A stretch of 26,228 nt of DNA from an uncultured Selenomonas sp. (GTDB lineage: Bacteria; Bacillota; Negativicutes; Selenomonadales; Selenomonadaceae). Position numbers and translations under genes: made by a program. Where the stretch lies: the NCBI GenBank assembly GCA_937915915.1, contig CALGGN010000221.1, forward strand, positions 1 to 26,228, given 5' to 3'. Shown piece after piece: positions 13,271-20,958 of this stretch (the stretch's first letter is position 1; each line of letters begins with the position of its first letter). A model generated the notes under the pieces. It had not been told where the DNA came from, made no database searches, and saw only the letters and a list, made by a program, of their open reading frames with translations.

Positions 13271-14728
13271 TTAAATATTCAACATAGAAATATCCATCTT
13301 TGTCCCATTGACATAATGGTTATACATCATTTTTGCAGGGAGAAAACGTACTGCTATCTTTGCTAATCCGATTTTATCAAGCATAGGTAGACTTGCTGTG
13401 CCTATGGAAATAATCGCATCACCTTCGGTCGGCATCAAGAAGCAATTCGATACAATATCGATATGATGTGCTTCTATAAAATCCTTAAAAGCAAGTTGGT
13501 ATAAGTATTGCTTTGTTATTGATTCTATGCCCGGTTGTCCTCGGAGAGTTTTGCCTGCCGTCAACTGCGGCGTGTAGTATTTTGCGTCAAAAATTACGAA
13601 ATGATAATGTCTATCCGTCTCGTATATGGAAACCAAATCTGGGATAAGAGTGTCCGTAGCAGTATGCGAAAAATCTTCTCCTTCCCAAATTGGTCGTTCT
13701 ATCAAATCGATGAGTTGCATAGAACTTTGCGAAGAATAGCCACCTTGCAGAGACACGGGGAGAGGCAATGCGGAAATAGGTGTTTGCAATTTATTGTCCA
13801 TAACGTCGGCGCATACATCTTCCCATACAAGATTAAAATGATTGGTTCCGAACATCGAGAGGGAGTCAACATCATAAAGCCCGCTACGTTGGCTAATATA
13901 TGAGTAAATGGCTTTTAGCAAGATTTGTTTCCGCGTATTAAACTGGACATTTAACTCCTGTTCGATGCGGTATAATATGTAATCATCTTCACCAAAATCA
14001 TCCAAAGCTTCGTCCGATATATCTACCGGCATAATATCAAAAAGGTCAAGGATATCGCTCTGTTTCAGTTCTTTGGATGCAAGTGTCAAAATGCACTCAT
14101 GTAGCCGCTTAAAATAATCTAAGGTATTTTCTGTCCTCATCCGTGTCTTTAATTCCGTATAGTACGGCCGGTTGTTGCTTAAAAACATGAACGAATCGTT
14201 TATCGTCTTATCCCATAAAATCTCGCCGTTCCCATTTAGTTCAACGATATCATGCGTGTTTGCATATGTGCCGTTTTCATAATAATCTTCGAGGAAAAAC
14301 AGCAGCAATGCCAGCTTATTATAAGATGTACCTTCATCATTTCCGTTGTACATTCGGATAATCTGCTCTTTCGAATTGTACTTTTCAAGAACGCGAAGCA
14401 CCTGTTTTAATTCAACTCTTGGCTCTTTTGCCGAGAATAGATATTTGGGATAGCATTTCAAAACACGTCCAGAGACGATGATTATTCCAACAAAAGGAAA
14501 TACATACAGATAATCAGTATCTCCGGGGGTAACATCATCTGTTACGACTTGCTCATCAACTAATTCGGTCATGTCCTTCTGTACATCAGAATTTTTGACA
14601 GCTTTGAGAATGCCGTACTCTTTCAGTTTCCTTATAATAGGCACGACATTCTCCTCGGAGCATTCAAGTATTCGCCCCAATTCTTTCTGCGTATAGCGTT
14701 TTTGCTCCATTATAAATTTGGAAATCAT
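13271..14728 (-). CDS. LlaJI-family restriction endonuclease subunit (R2-like)
   Basis: 485 residues. The N-terminus resembles a winged helix (RYTQKELGRILECSEENVVP, about 11-30), followed by a strand-rich domain (YLYVFPFVGIIIVSGRVLKC). The PD-(D/E)XK nuclease site is seen near the C-terminus: TLIPDLVSIYE (Pro363-Asp364) and HFVIFDAKYYTP (Asp381-x-Lys383), followed by a Gln-containing helix (SITKQYLYQLAF). This matches the LlaJI restriction-enzyme family, whose R2 subunit works with a McrB-like NTPase. The start overlaps the stop of the NTPase gene (ATGA), as expected for subunits of one complex. The DNA target cannot be read from the sequence; the Lactococcus LlaJI prototype recognises GACGC. 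Confidence 0.85.
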   Translation of the reverse strand: MISKFIMEQKRYTQKELGRILECSEENVVPIIRKLKEYGILKAVKNSDVQKDMTELVDEQVVTDDVTPGDTDYLYVFPFVGIIIVSGRVLKCYPKYLFSAKEPRVELKQVLRVLEKYNSKEQIIRMYNGNDEGTSYNKLALLLFFLEDYYENGTYANTHDIVELNGNGEILWDKTINDSFMFLSNNRPYYTELKTRMRTENTLDYFKRLHECILTLASKELKQSDILDLFDIMPVDISDEALDDFGEDDYILYRIEQELNVQFNTRKQILLKAIYSYISQRSGLYDVDSLSMFGTNHFNLVWEDVCADVMDNKLQTPISALPLPVSLQGGYSSQSSMQLIDLIERPIWEGEDFSHTATDTLIPDLVSIYETDRHYHFVIFDAKYYTPQLTAGKTLRGQPGIESITKQYLYQLAFKDFIEAHHIDIVSNCFLMPTEGDAIISIGTASLPMLDKIGLAKIAVRFLPAKMMYNHYVNGTKMDISMLNI

Positions 14729-16326
14729 GCAGATTCATCCTTTTTGATGAAACGATTGCTAATCTCTTTACAAAAAACAAATACACCTTTTTCGTCAAAG
14801 GCTTCACATACAGCAGAATACTTGGTAGTATCAATGCCGTCCGCAAATATAGCTGAACGCTTTTGCTTTGCAGCATCATCATAAAGATACATCAAGACCT
14901 TATTTTTGAACGCAGCAATAAAGTTTTTCACATCTATCGGATTATCCTTTGGTATTATTTTCTTGGAAAGGAAATAGGGTCCTAATAACTTGTCTTCATT
15001 TATTTTGAGTGACGATAATTTGTCGTTTATGGCTCTACGTAGAACATTCCACTCAACATTTCGCTGATTGTCGCCTTTGCCAAGCAAAACTTTCTTTCCC
15101 TGGATGCCTTCTTCAGACGCATTTATCCCAATGTAAGTAAAATCCCATCTGCGCCTAAATGCCGTGTCCATGGGAAACACACCTTGGTCTGCGCTATTCA
15201 TTGTTGCCCAGATGAACATATTGTTGGGGATTAAAATTTTGTTGTAATCGCTTGGCTGACCACCTAATTCGTCTGCCAAGTAATTTTTTATATCCTCTGT
15301 GGCTTGAATAGGATAATCGCTGACACCGTCATCATCTCGGTCAAGCAACTGGAATATATCCCCAAAGACAGCTGCAACATTCGCACGATTTATTTCTTCT
15401 ATGATAAGCAGAAATGGACGAACATCATCGGTACTACTGTTTTTAAGAGCATTGACATACACCCGCATGAACGGGCCCGGTACATACGAATATGTTATGG
15501 CATCTTTGCCTTCATCATCTACAAACGGTACAGGCTTATATGTACCGATAAAATTCGCATAAGAGTAATCGGGGTGGAATGTTACACGCTCATACCCATC
15601 CTCGACATTTTCACCGAGCAATTCCCTTGCTTCCTTATTAAGCGTATAACTTTTTCCTGTGCCGGGTGCGCCAAACAAAATGCGATTCAGTGGTTTGTGC
15701 GCCTCGAGCGAAGTATAAAAACATACTTTCTTTTTCGCATAATTATTCATATGATTTTCTTCCGCAAGAAACTGTCCGTATTCATCGCTAATAGTGAAAT
15801 CAGACATATATGGTCTGTTATCATATATTTTAAGGTATTCCTTCAGATACGATTTGTGTATAACAGCTATGTAAAATCCAAATTTTGTTTTTATGCGTTC
15901 AAATTCTTTATCAGGCTCAAAATTGTTTGGAATAACTACTTGCGTCCCACTACTGCTTCTCCGCCCATTAATAGTTCCCGCAGTTTCGGCGACCTTATTT
16001 TCGTGACACTCCAAGCTAAATGCGTAATTTGCATATTTTTTTACTTGATCGTGTACAGCGATACAAAAATATTTTAAATTGTTATCTGATGCGTATTTCC
16101 ATGCCACACCTCTTTCGTAAGCACCACTATCCCTTGTGTCGAAAAAGTTTTTGGAATTATCATCCTTATGACTTATAGGATAAATAAAAATGATGCACTT
16201 ATTATCATCATTAATGTTATAAATAAACGCTCTATTGTTTGTTTCAGGAATAAAATCAACTTGCACTTCATTTAAATTCAAATATCTCAATAGGGTTTTT
16301 GTGGCATCCTTTGCTTTATACGCCAT
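14725..16326 (-). CDS. McrB-like AAA+ NTPase subunit of a LlaJI-type R-M system (R1-like)
   Basis: 533 residues. Residues 1-200 form a probable DNA- or partner-binding region (unassigned, with GRRSSSGTQVVIPNNF near 121-136). The AAA+ core has Walker A FGAPGTGKSYTL (218-229), Walker B LLIIEEINRANVAAVFGD (306-323), the McrB signature MNSAD (376-380) and the arginine-rich AFRRRWDF (389-396). McrB-type proteins are GTP-driven motors that assemble with a separate nuclease; here that partner is the next gene. AAGGAG precedes the ATG and the gene starts 12 bp after the second methyltransferase. All motor motifs are present. Confidence 0.9.
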   Translation of the reverse strand: MAYKAKDATKTLLRYLNLNEVQVDFIPETNNRAFIYNINDDNKCIIFIYPISHKDDNSKNFFDTRDSGAYERGVAWKYASDNNLKYFCIAVHDQVKKYANYAFSLECHENKVAETAGTINGRRSSSGTQVVIPNNFEPDKEFERIKTKFGFYIAVIHKSYLKEYLKIYDNRPYMSDFTISDEYGQFLAEENHMNNYAKKKVCFYTSLEAHKPLNRILFGAPGTGKSYTLNKEARELLGENVEDGYERVTFHPDYSYANFIGTYKPVPFVDDEGKDAITYSYVPGPFMRVYVNALKNSSTDDVRPFLLIIEEINRANVAAVFGDIFQLLDRDDDGVSDYPIQATEDIKNYLADELGGQPSDYNKILIPNNMFIWATMNSADQGVFPMDTAFRRRWDFTYIGINASEEGIQGKKVLLGKGDNQRNVEWNVLRRAINDKLSSLKINEDKLLGPYFLSKKIIPKDNPIDVKNFIAAFKNKVLMYLYDDAAKQKRSAIFADGIDTTKYSAVCEAFDEKGVFVFCKEISNRFIKKDESA

Positions 16327-16338
16327 TATTTATCTCCT

Positions 16339-17601
16339 TCAATTATTGCTTAAATTGGATAATACATCATAAACTGCTAATGCGAGGCATTTAGAAAACT
16401 TAGGTGGAACAGCATTTCCTATCATTTTATATGTATCAACATTACTTCCATGAAATATGTAATCATCATCAAAAGTCTGAAGTCTTGCCGCCTCACGCAC
16501 CGTAATAGTTCTTAATTGTTGTATATCAGGGTGAATGTGCCTTAACCCATCTTTAAAGAGATGTGCGGGAATCAAATTGCTTTGCTCATCCCATCGAATT
16601 ACATGATACTTATGTACATTAGATATTTTACCCGTATACTCCGTGTACAGTTTTTTGAGTGCTTCTGTGGAAACATAATTATTGCGTCCCGAATCAATGT
16701 CATCTATAAGTATTTTAAATATATTCATATCCCTTTCACTTTGCCATCTTGCGATATGATTTTGCACAAATGGTTCTGGCAAACTGTGCGATAAACGTCT
16801 GCCATTATATTTTTGTTCATGTTTTAAAGGAAATAATTTAGGTAAATCGCCAATCGCCTCTCGGACAGACATTTTCGTCTTAACTTTATATTTTGGTAAT
16901 ATAGTATTATAAAAACTTTCTACTGCTTTTTTGCAAACTTCTTCCCCAAAGGAATCAATTTTAAGACCGAATATAATAATCCTATTTCTCTTTTGGGGAA
17001 CGCCATATTCGGTAAAATCAATCAATGCGTCTTTAAGATTGGGTAGAACATAATAACCACATTCTAAAAAACCTTCCTGAATCATATAGATAATTTGGTT
17101 GTTTCCGGGTTTTGCACTAAGAATTCCAGGAACATTTTCAAACACAAATGCGTTTGGTTTGTAACGATCGACTACTTTTAAATAGCTTTCAAAAAGATAG
17201 TTACGGTAATCTATTTGTGTTTCACCGTCATCGCGGTTTCTTTTCGCTATAGAATATGCCTGACATGGTGGACCGCCAACTATAATATCTATTCCGCCTT
17301 TCGGCAAGATAATTGAATCCAACCCTTCCGAAACACCGTATACTGGATCATTCCAACCATTAAAAAGTTCTTCATCTCGTTGTATATCAAATCGAAGAAC
17401 ACGCTTATCCGCATCTACATAACCCCACTTAGTGGCAAGACGCTTTTCTATATTCATACAAGGCATTTTTTCCCACTCTACGACAGCCAATGTATTAAAC
17501 AACCCTGTTTGTTCAAAACCCTCCATCAATCCGCCACATCCAGCAAATAAATCGATGGTATTAAGTTTTGAAATGATTTCTCCACTATTTTTTTTATCCA
17601 T
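16339..17601 (-). CDS. C5-cytosine DNA methyltransferase, second of the pair
   Basis: 420 residues. Motif I is TIDLFAGCGGLMEGFEQTG (15-33), motif IV IVGGPPCQAYS with catalytic Cys113, motif VI FENVPGI (154-160), motif VIII PQKRNRIIIFG, motif IX RTITVREAARLQTFDDDYIF and motif X MIGNAVPPKFSK. It is a complete m5C enzyme. The region between motifs VIII and IX is the target recognition domain. Its start overlaps the stop of the first methyltransferase gene by one base (TAATG). Two divergent m5C enzymes in tandem suggest that the target is asymmetric and each enzyme protects one strand, as in LlaJI. No damage is visible. Confidence 0.95.
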   Translation of the reverse strand: MDKKNSGEIISKLNTIDLFAGCGGLMEGFEQTGLFNTLAVVEWEKMPCMNIEKRLATKWGYVDADKRVLRFDIQRDEELFNGWNDPVYGVSEGLDSIILPKGGIDIIVGGPPCQAYSIAKRNRDDGETQIDYRNYLFESYLKVVDRYKPNAFVFENVPGILSAKPGNNQIIYMIQEGFLECGYYVLPNLKDALIDFTEYGVPQKRNRIIIFGLKIDSFGEEVCKKAVESFYNTILPKYKVKTKMSVREAIGDLPKLFPLKHEQKYNGRRLSHSLPEPFVQNHIARWQSERDMNIFKILIDDIDSGRNNYVSTEALKKLYTEYTGKISNVHKYHVIRWDEQSNLIPAHLFKDGLRHIHPDIQQLRTITVREAARLQTFDDDYIFHGSNVDTYKMIGNAVPPKFSKCLALAVYDVLSNLSNN

Positions 17602-18698
17602 TATTTGTATTCCTCAACAACGTCCATGTCATTATATATTTTATTGCCTTCTTTAATAATGTCAGCAAGTGCTTTTCCTAGTGCATATCCAAGTAATGGA
17701 GGTACGGCATTACCTACTTGACGGCTTTGTTGTGTTTTTGTACCGGTAAATACAAAGTCATCAGGAAACGATTGTATTCTTGCATCTTCTCTTACAGTAG
17801 GAATACGATTTAATTCATAATGAAATATATTACGATGCCCTGTGTCTACTGTTCTTGATGGTGCATTTCCATCTAACCGAGTCCATGCCATATGAAACTT
17901 CCTGCTTTCTCCCCAACCAGGCGGTAAATCTTTGTAATTTCCACCTTCTGGAACCAATGCAATCGTGTCAATAACAAACTGCTTGTGTGCCGTTGCAACA
18001 TGATTAGAAAGGACATTACAATCTCCCCTCATAAGTTGCTGATACTCCGTTTGCGGTGCACAATTATATACATCGCTTTGAGAACCAATGTTATCAATGC
18101 GCGATGGCAAATCACTAATTGCGTCACGACAAGTTCTATATGTTTCAGGAGTAAAAGAAGGCACCGGAAAACAAGGTTCTCCAATATCTTTTCTAACGCC
18201 CATAAAGACTAACCTTTTTCTTAATTGCGGAACACCATAATCAGCTGCGCACAATATTTTGCATTCAACATTATAGCCTAAGTTTCTGAAACGCTTTAAT
18301 ATCTCATCTTTTATTTTTCCTGAATATAAAGTTGCCATTCCCGGCACATTTTCAATAATAAACCCTTTTGGAGCAAACTGTTTTACTGCCTCAAATACTG
18401 CGAGGTACAATTTATTTCTTTTATCATCAAAATTTCGAGGTCCAGTCAATGAGAATCCCTGACAAGGAGGGCCGGCAATAATAACATCAATTGTAAGTTC
18501 ACCTGCAATATCTCTTATTTGGTCAAAGGTTTCCTTTTTTGATAAATCTGCATTTAATGCCACCGCACCATTATGATTTTTTTCAAATGTATTCATCGCC
18601 GCTTGGTCATTATCAACGCCAACAATAATATTAAATCCCGCATCCATGAAACCTTTTGAAAGCCCTCCACATCCTGCGAATAAGTCAATAGCATTCAT
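17601..18698 (-). CDS. C5-cytosine DNA methyltransferase, first of the pair
   Basis: 365 residues. Motif I is AIDLFAGCGGLSKGFMDAG (3-21), motif IV IAGPPCQGFSLTGPRN with catalytic Cys79, motif VI IIENVPGM (114-121), motif VIII PQLRKRLVFMG (157-167), motif IX RIPTVREDARIQSFPDDFVF and motif X SRQVGNAVPPLLG near 330. It is a complete m5C enzyme, clearly different in length and recognition region from its neighbour, so the pair did not arise by a recent tandem duplication. Its start overlaps the stop of the small HTH gene (ATGA), placing methylation early in the operon before the nuclease subunits. Confidence 0.95.
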   Translation of the reverse strand: MNAIDLFAGCGGLSKGFMDAGFNIIVGVDNDQAAMNTFEKNHNGAVALNADLSKKETFDQIRDIAGELTIDVIIAGPPCQGFSLTGPRNFDDKRNKLYLAVFEAVKQFAPKGFIIENVPGMATLYSGKIKDEILKRFRNLGYNVECKILCAADYGVPQLRKRLVFMGVRKDIGEPCFPVPSFTPETYRTCRDAISDLPSRIDNIGSQSDVYNCAPQTEYQQLMRGDCNVLSNHVATAHKQFVIDTIALVPEGGNYKDLPPGWGESRKFHMAWTRLDGNAPSRTVDTGHRNIFHYELNRIPTVREDARIQSFPDDFVFTGTKTQQSRQVGNAVPPLLGYALGKALADIIKEGNKIYNDMDVVEEYK

Positions 18699-18913
18699 TT
18701 ATTCAAATCCTTCTTCAATATTTCTGATGCACTTTTGCCACTTTTAACCCACTCATCTAATTCTGAACGCTTAAATTTCCATAAACGTCCTAGTTGATGG
18801 GCTGGCATATCAGATTTTTCTTTTATCCACTTTCTTAACGTAACAGGTTTTATATTCAGAAATTTTGCGGCTTCTTCTAGACTTATATATCCTTCTTCAG
18901 AATAATTTTCCAT
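18695..18913 (-). CDS. Excisionase-family HTH (MerR-like) protein heading the R-M operon
   Basis: 72 residues: GYISLEEAAKFLNIKPVTLR, then KWIKEKSDMPAHQLGRLWKF, then KRSELDEWVKSG. This is the HTH_17 excisionase-type winged helix: recognition helix KPVTLRKWIK, wing GRLWKFKRSEL. Stand-alone proteins of this type often precede m5C methyltransferases and probably autoregulate the R-M genes; a role as recombination directionality factor is the alternative. An AGGGGG ribosome binding site lies 8 nt upstream, and a near-consensus promoter lies further up. Confidence 0.85.
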   Translation of the reverse strand: MENYSEEGYISLEEAAKFLNIKPVTLRKWIKEKSDMPAHQLGRLWKFKRSELDEWVKSGKSASEILKKDLNK

Positions 18914-18958
18914 CTTAAAATCCCCCTAGATTGCGAAATGGTTTAGCGGATATGGAAT

Positions 18959-18987
18959 AGTATACCACATAAGCATATCTTTGTCAA
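18959..18987 (-). promoter_or_regulatory. Near-consensus sigma-70/sigma-A promoter of the R-M operon
   Basis: On the minus strand TTGACA (perfect -35) is followed by 17 nt and TATACT (-10), giving a transcription start about 38 nt before the HTH gene's ATG. The surrounding sequence is strongly AT-rich. It is the only clear promoter before the six-gene operon. Confidence 0.88.
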
Positions 18988-19032
18988 TATTTTTTATTAT
19001 ATGTTGATATATAGTTGTATATTTGCATATAA

Positions 19033-19070
19033 ATAGATTCTGCACCGTAGATATATGGTGCAGAATCTAT
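19033..19070. repeat. Perfect 14-bp inverted repeat upstream of the R-M operon
   Basis: Arms ATAGATTCTGCACC and GGTGCAGAATCTAT are exact complements around a 10-nt AT-rich loop. No clear T-tract follows on either strand, although a short TTTATAT follows on the minus strand, so a weak terminator for the vWA gene is possible. It could also be a protein-binding site or lie at the island edge. Confidence 0.7.
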
Positions 19071-19215
19071 ATCACCGATTTAATATCTATATGATACTTG
19101 AGTCAAAAAACCTGATAGAAGAGATGGATGTACAAGATGTAGTGCTCGCCATTGGCGATCGCTACTATATCTTGTTTTCCAAGATTGCGAAATCAACTTT
19201 TGCCCCCAATATCAT
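19071..19215. other. Intergenic stretch with no assignable gene
   Basis: About 145 bp between the inverted repeat and the vWA stop codon. One plus-strand frame reads IEEMDVQDVVLAIGDRYYIL, then FSKIAKSTFAPNIIY, which looks protein-like but has no start signal and runs into the vWA gene. It may be a decayed gene end. No promoter or RNA is recognised. Confidence 0.3.
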
Positions 19216-19875
19216 TTATATCCTACGTCCGCCGCGCCGCCGTACATCCTCGTCAATCCGAGCCTTCCAGCCATCAGGGAGCGGAGCCGAGCAGCACCGC
19301 ACATGGTGGATGGCTTCCTCCATGACCTCGTAGTTGAGTGCCGTCCCTTCCTCGTCGTATTGGTATGTCACGGCGCGGTCGGCTCGAATGCCAATGTTCC
19401 CGGCGGCTTCGATGGCATCCATGTTTGCGCCGAGGAACAAGAACTCCCAACCGTACTTGTCTTTCTGCCGCTCGACCATCTTCTTCACCTTGGCATAGGT
19501 GTAACGGCGACTGGCGTTCTCCATGCCATCCGTAGTGATGATGAACAGCGTCTTCTCCGGCCTATCCTCGTCACGGGCATATTTGTGGATGTTGCCAATA
19601 TGGTGGATAGCACCGCCCACGGCATCAAGGAGAGCCGTGCATCCGCGCACGAAGTACACATCCTCCGTCAGTTCCACTACCTTGTCCATCGGCACTCGGT
19701 CATGGATGACCTCGCAGGTATCATCGAACAGCACCGTGGAGACAACCGCCTCACCTTCCTCTTTGCACTGCTTCTTGATGAGCGAGTTGAATCCGCCGAT
19801 GGTGTCGGACTCCAAGCCGCTCATGGAACCGCTCCTGTCCAAAATGAATACGATTTCCGTCAAGCCTTTTTTCAT
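19216..19875 (-). CDS. vWA (von Willebrand factor A) domain protein
   Basis: 219 residues. The MIDAS metal site starts with FILDRSGSMSG (Asp13, Ser15, Ser17), and continues with the Thr of RGCTALLDAVGG (about 78-89) and the TTDGMENAS segment (about 114-122). The fold covers most of the protein and there is no signal peptide or membrane segment, so it is a cytoplasmic vWA protein of the TerY/YegL-like kind. Such proteins act as metal-dependent scaffolds. The neighbours, an ADP-ribosylglycohydrolase and a macro-domain protein, suggest ADP-ribose signalling. It has its own promoter with an operator-like palindrome shared with the next gene upstream. Confidence 0.88.
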   Translation of the reverse strand: MKKGLTEIVFILDRSGSMSGLESDTIGGFNSLIKKQCKEEGEAVVSTVLFDDTCEVIHDRVPMDKVVELTEDVYFVRGCTALLDAVGGAIHHIGNIHKYARDEDRPEKTLFIITTDGMENASRRYTYAKVKKMVERQKDKYGWEFLFLGANMDAIEAAGNIGIRADRAVTYQYDEEGTALNYEVMEEAIHHVRCCSAPLPDGWKARIDEDVRRRGGRRI

Positions 19876-19905
19876 TACAAACGCCCCCTTGTTTTTGATA
19901 GCCTT

Positions 19906-19950
19906 ATTCTATCGAAAACAAAGGGGCGAGAGGTCGCCTGTCATGCGACA
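19906..19950 (-). promoter_or_regulatory. Promoter and operator-like palindrome before the vWA gene
   Basis: On the plus strand GGTCGCCTGTCATGCGACA (palindromic GTCGC and GCGAC, 7-bp spacer) is followed, reading the minus strand, by 20 nt and then TAGAAT as -10. The -35 region overlaps or touches the palindrome. The same words with the same 20-nt spacing occur before the ADP-ribosylglycohydrolase gene. Confidence 0.65.
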
Positions 19951-19952
19951 TT

Positions 19953-20876
19953 TTATGATTGGTTGCGGAGATACTCGTTCATCCCGGTGAACATTGTATG
20001 GAATGCCCTTCGGTCGCCATTTACGTCAGTGACAAATTTTTTCCACCGCCGCAGCACGTCTTTCAGCGGCTCGTCCAAATAGGAATATGCCTTGTTCTTT
20101 ATCCAATCCGGGATGCCGTAGGCCGCTTCTGCGATACTCCCAGTGATGGCCGCCAAGGTATCGCTGTCACCTCCGAGAGAGATGGCGTTTCTGATGGCAT
20201 CTTCAAAGTCTGTACTTTCCAAGAAGGCAATGATAGCCTCCGGCACCGTGCCTTGACAGGTTTCGTTGAAGCTGTAGGAAGGACGGATTTCGTCAATCGT
20301 CCGGGATAAATCGTAACCGTACTCTTTTTCGATGTGTTCCTTTATGCGCCGTTTGCACTCCGCAGGATCATCATTGAGGGGCTTTTCGTAGTCGCCGTAA
20401 TAGCCGCCGAAATAATAACGGCACATAAAAATCGCATCGGCAGTCGCCATAGCACCTTTGATTCCCTCCGGGTGATTATGTGTCACCTCGGCGGATAGGC
20501 TTGCTCCCGCTCTGCCATTTGATGGCCACATTCCCGTTCTGGCGCAGAAACCGCAATCCATCAGCCAGGCGCACGGTGATACTCGCATAGCGGAGCCGTT
20601 GCCGAAGCTGTTATACGGCTCACGACTGTCGGAGCCCAGCCATGCTCCGAATCTGCCACCGTAACCTGCCCGTGGGTACATACGCCCGTACTTCTTCATG
20701 GCATCGATAAAGTCGTCACGTTCGCCGCCATTCATGACGGCTTCGGCTACAGCGCAAGTCATGACCGTATCATCCGTGAAAAAGCAATCTTCCCGGAACA
20801 AGGGAAAATCCTTGGTCTTGATATTATGCCACTCATACACCGAACCTACGATGTCACCAACTATTGCTCCCAACAT
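19953..20876 (-). CDS. ADP-ribosylglycohydrolase (DraG/ARH family)
   Basis: 307 residues from the ATG at 20876, with AAGGAG 8 nt upstream; an in-frame GTG three codons earlier overlaps that site and is unlikely. The family's binuclear metal ligands are visible: MLGAIVGDIVGSVYEW at the start, CFFTDDTVMTCAVAEAVM (about 31-48), and GGDSDTLAAITGSIAEAAYG near 240-259. The substrate-binding part includes SYSFNETCQGTVPEAIIAF. The enzyme removes ADP-ribose from proteins, nucleic acids or small molecules. It lies between the vWA and macro-domain genes and has its own promoter with a palindrome. No key residue is lacking. Confidence 0.93.
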   Translation of the reverse strand: MLGAIVGDIVGSVYEWHNIKTKDFPLFREDCFFTDDTVMTCAVAEAVMNGGERDDFIDAMKKYGRMYPRAGYGGRFGAWLGSDSREPYNSFGNGSAMRVSPCAWLMDCGFCARTGMWPSNGRAGASLSAEVTHNHPEGIKGAMATADAIFMCRYYFGGYYGDYEKPLNDDPAECKRRIKEHIEKEYGYDLSRTIDEIRPSYSFNETCQGTVPEAIIAFLESTDFEDAIRNAISLGGDSDTLAAITGSIAEAAYGIPDWIKNKAYSYLDEPLKDVLRRWKKFVTDVNGDRRAFHTMFTGMNEYLRNQS

Positions 20877-20907
20877 GATAACCACTCCTTCGTTGTTTGA
20901 TATCTAC

Positions 20908-20952
20908 ATTTTACCAAGGAGTATCGCTCGATGGGTCGCTTGCCATGCGACA
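20908..20952 (-). promoter_or_regulatory. Promoter and operator-like palindrome before the ADP-ribosylglycohydrolase gene
   Basis: On the plus strand GGTCGCTTGCCATGCGACA matches the other copy at 17 of 19 positions. Reading the minus strand, 20 nt separate it from TAAAAT (-10), and the inferred start lies about 25 nt before the ATG. The layout is identical to that before the vWA gene. Confidence 0.65.
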
Positions 20953-20958
20953 AATGAT

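Noticed and set aside
15304..16077. Plus-strand open frame over the McrB-like gene
   Set aside because: Cys/Ile/Phe-rich translation without a ribosome binding site; antisense to Walker A and B motifs.
19303..20082. Plus-strand open frame of 259 codons over the vWA and hydrolase genes
   Set aside because: It crosses two well-supported minus-strand genes and their shared intergenic promoter, and its translation has no recognisable motif.
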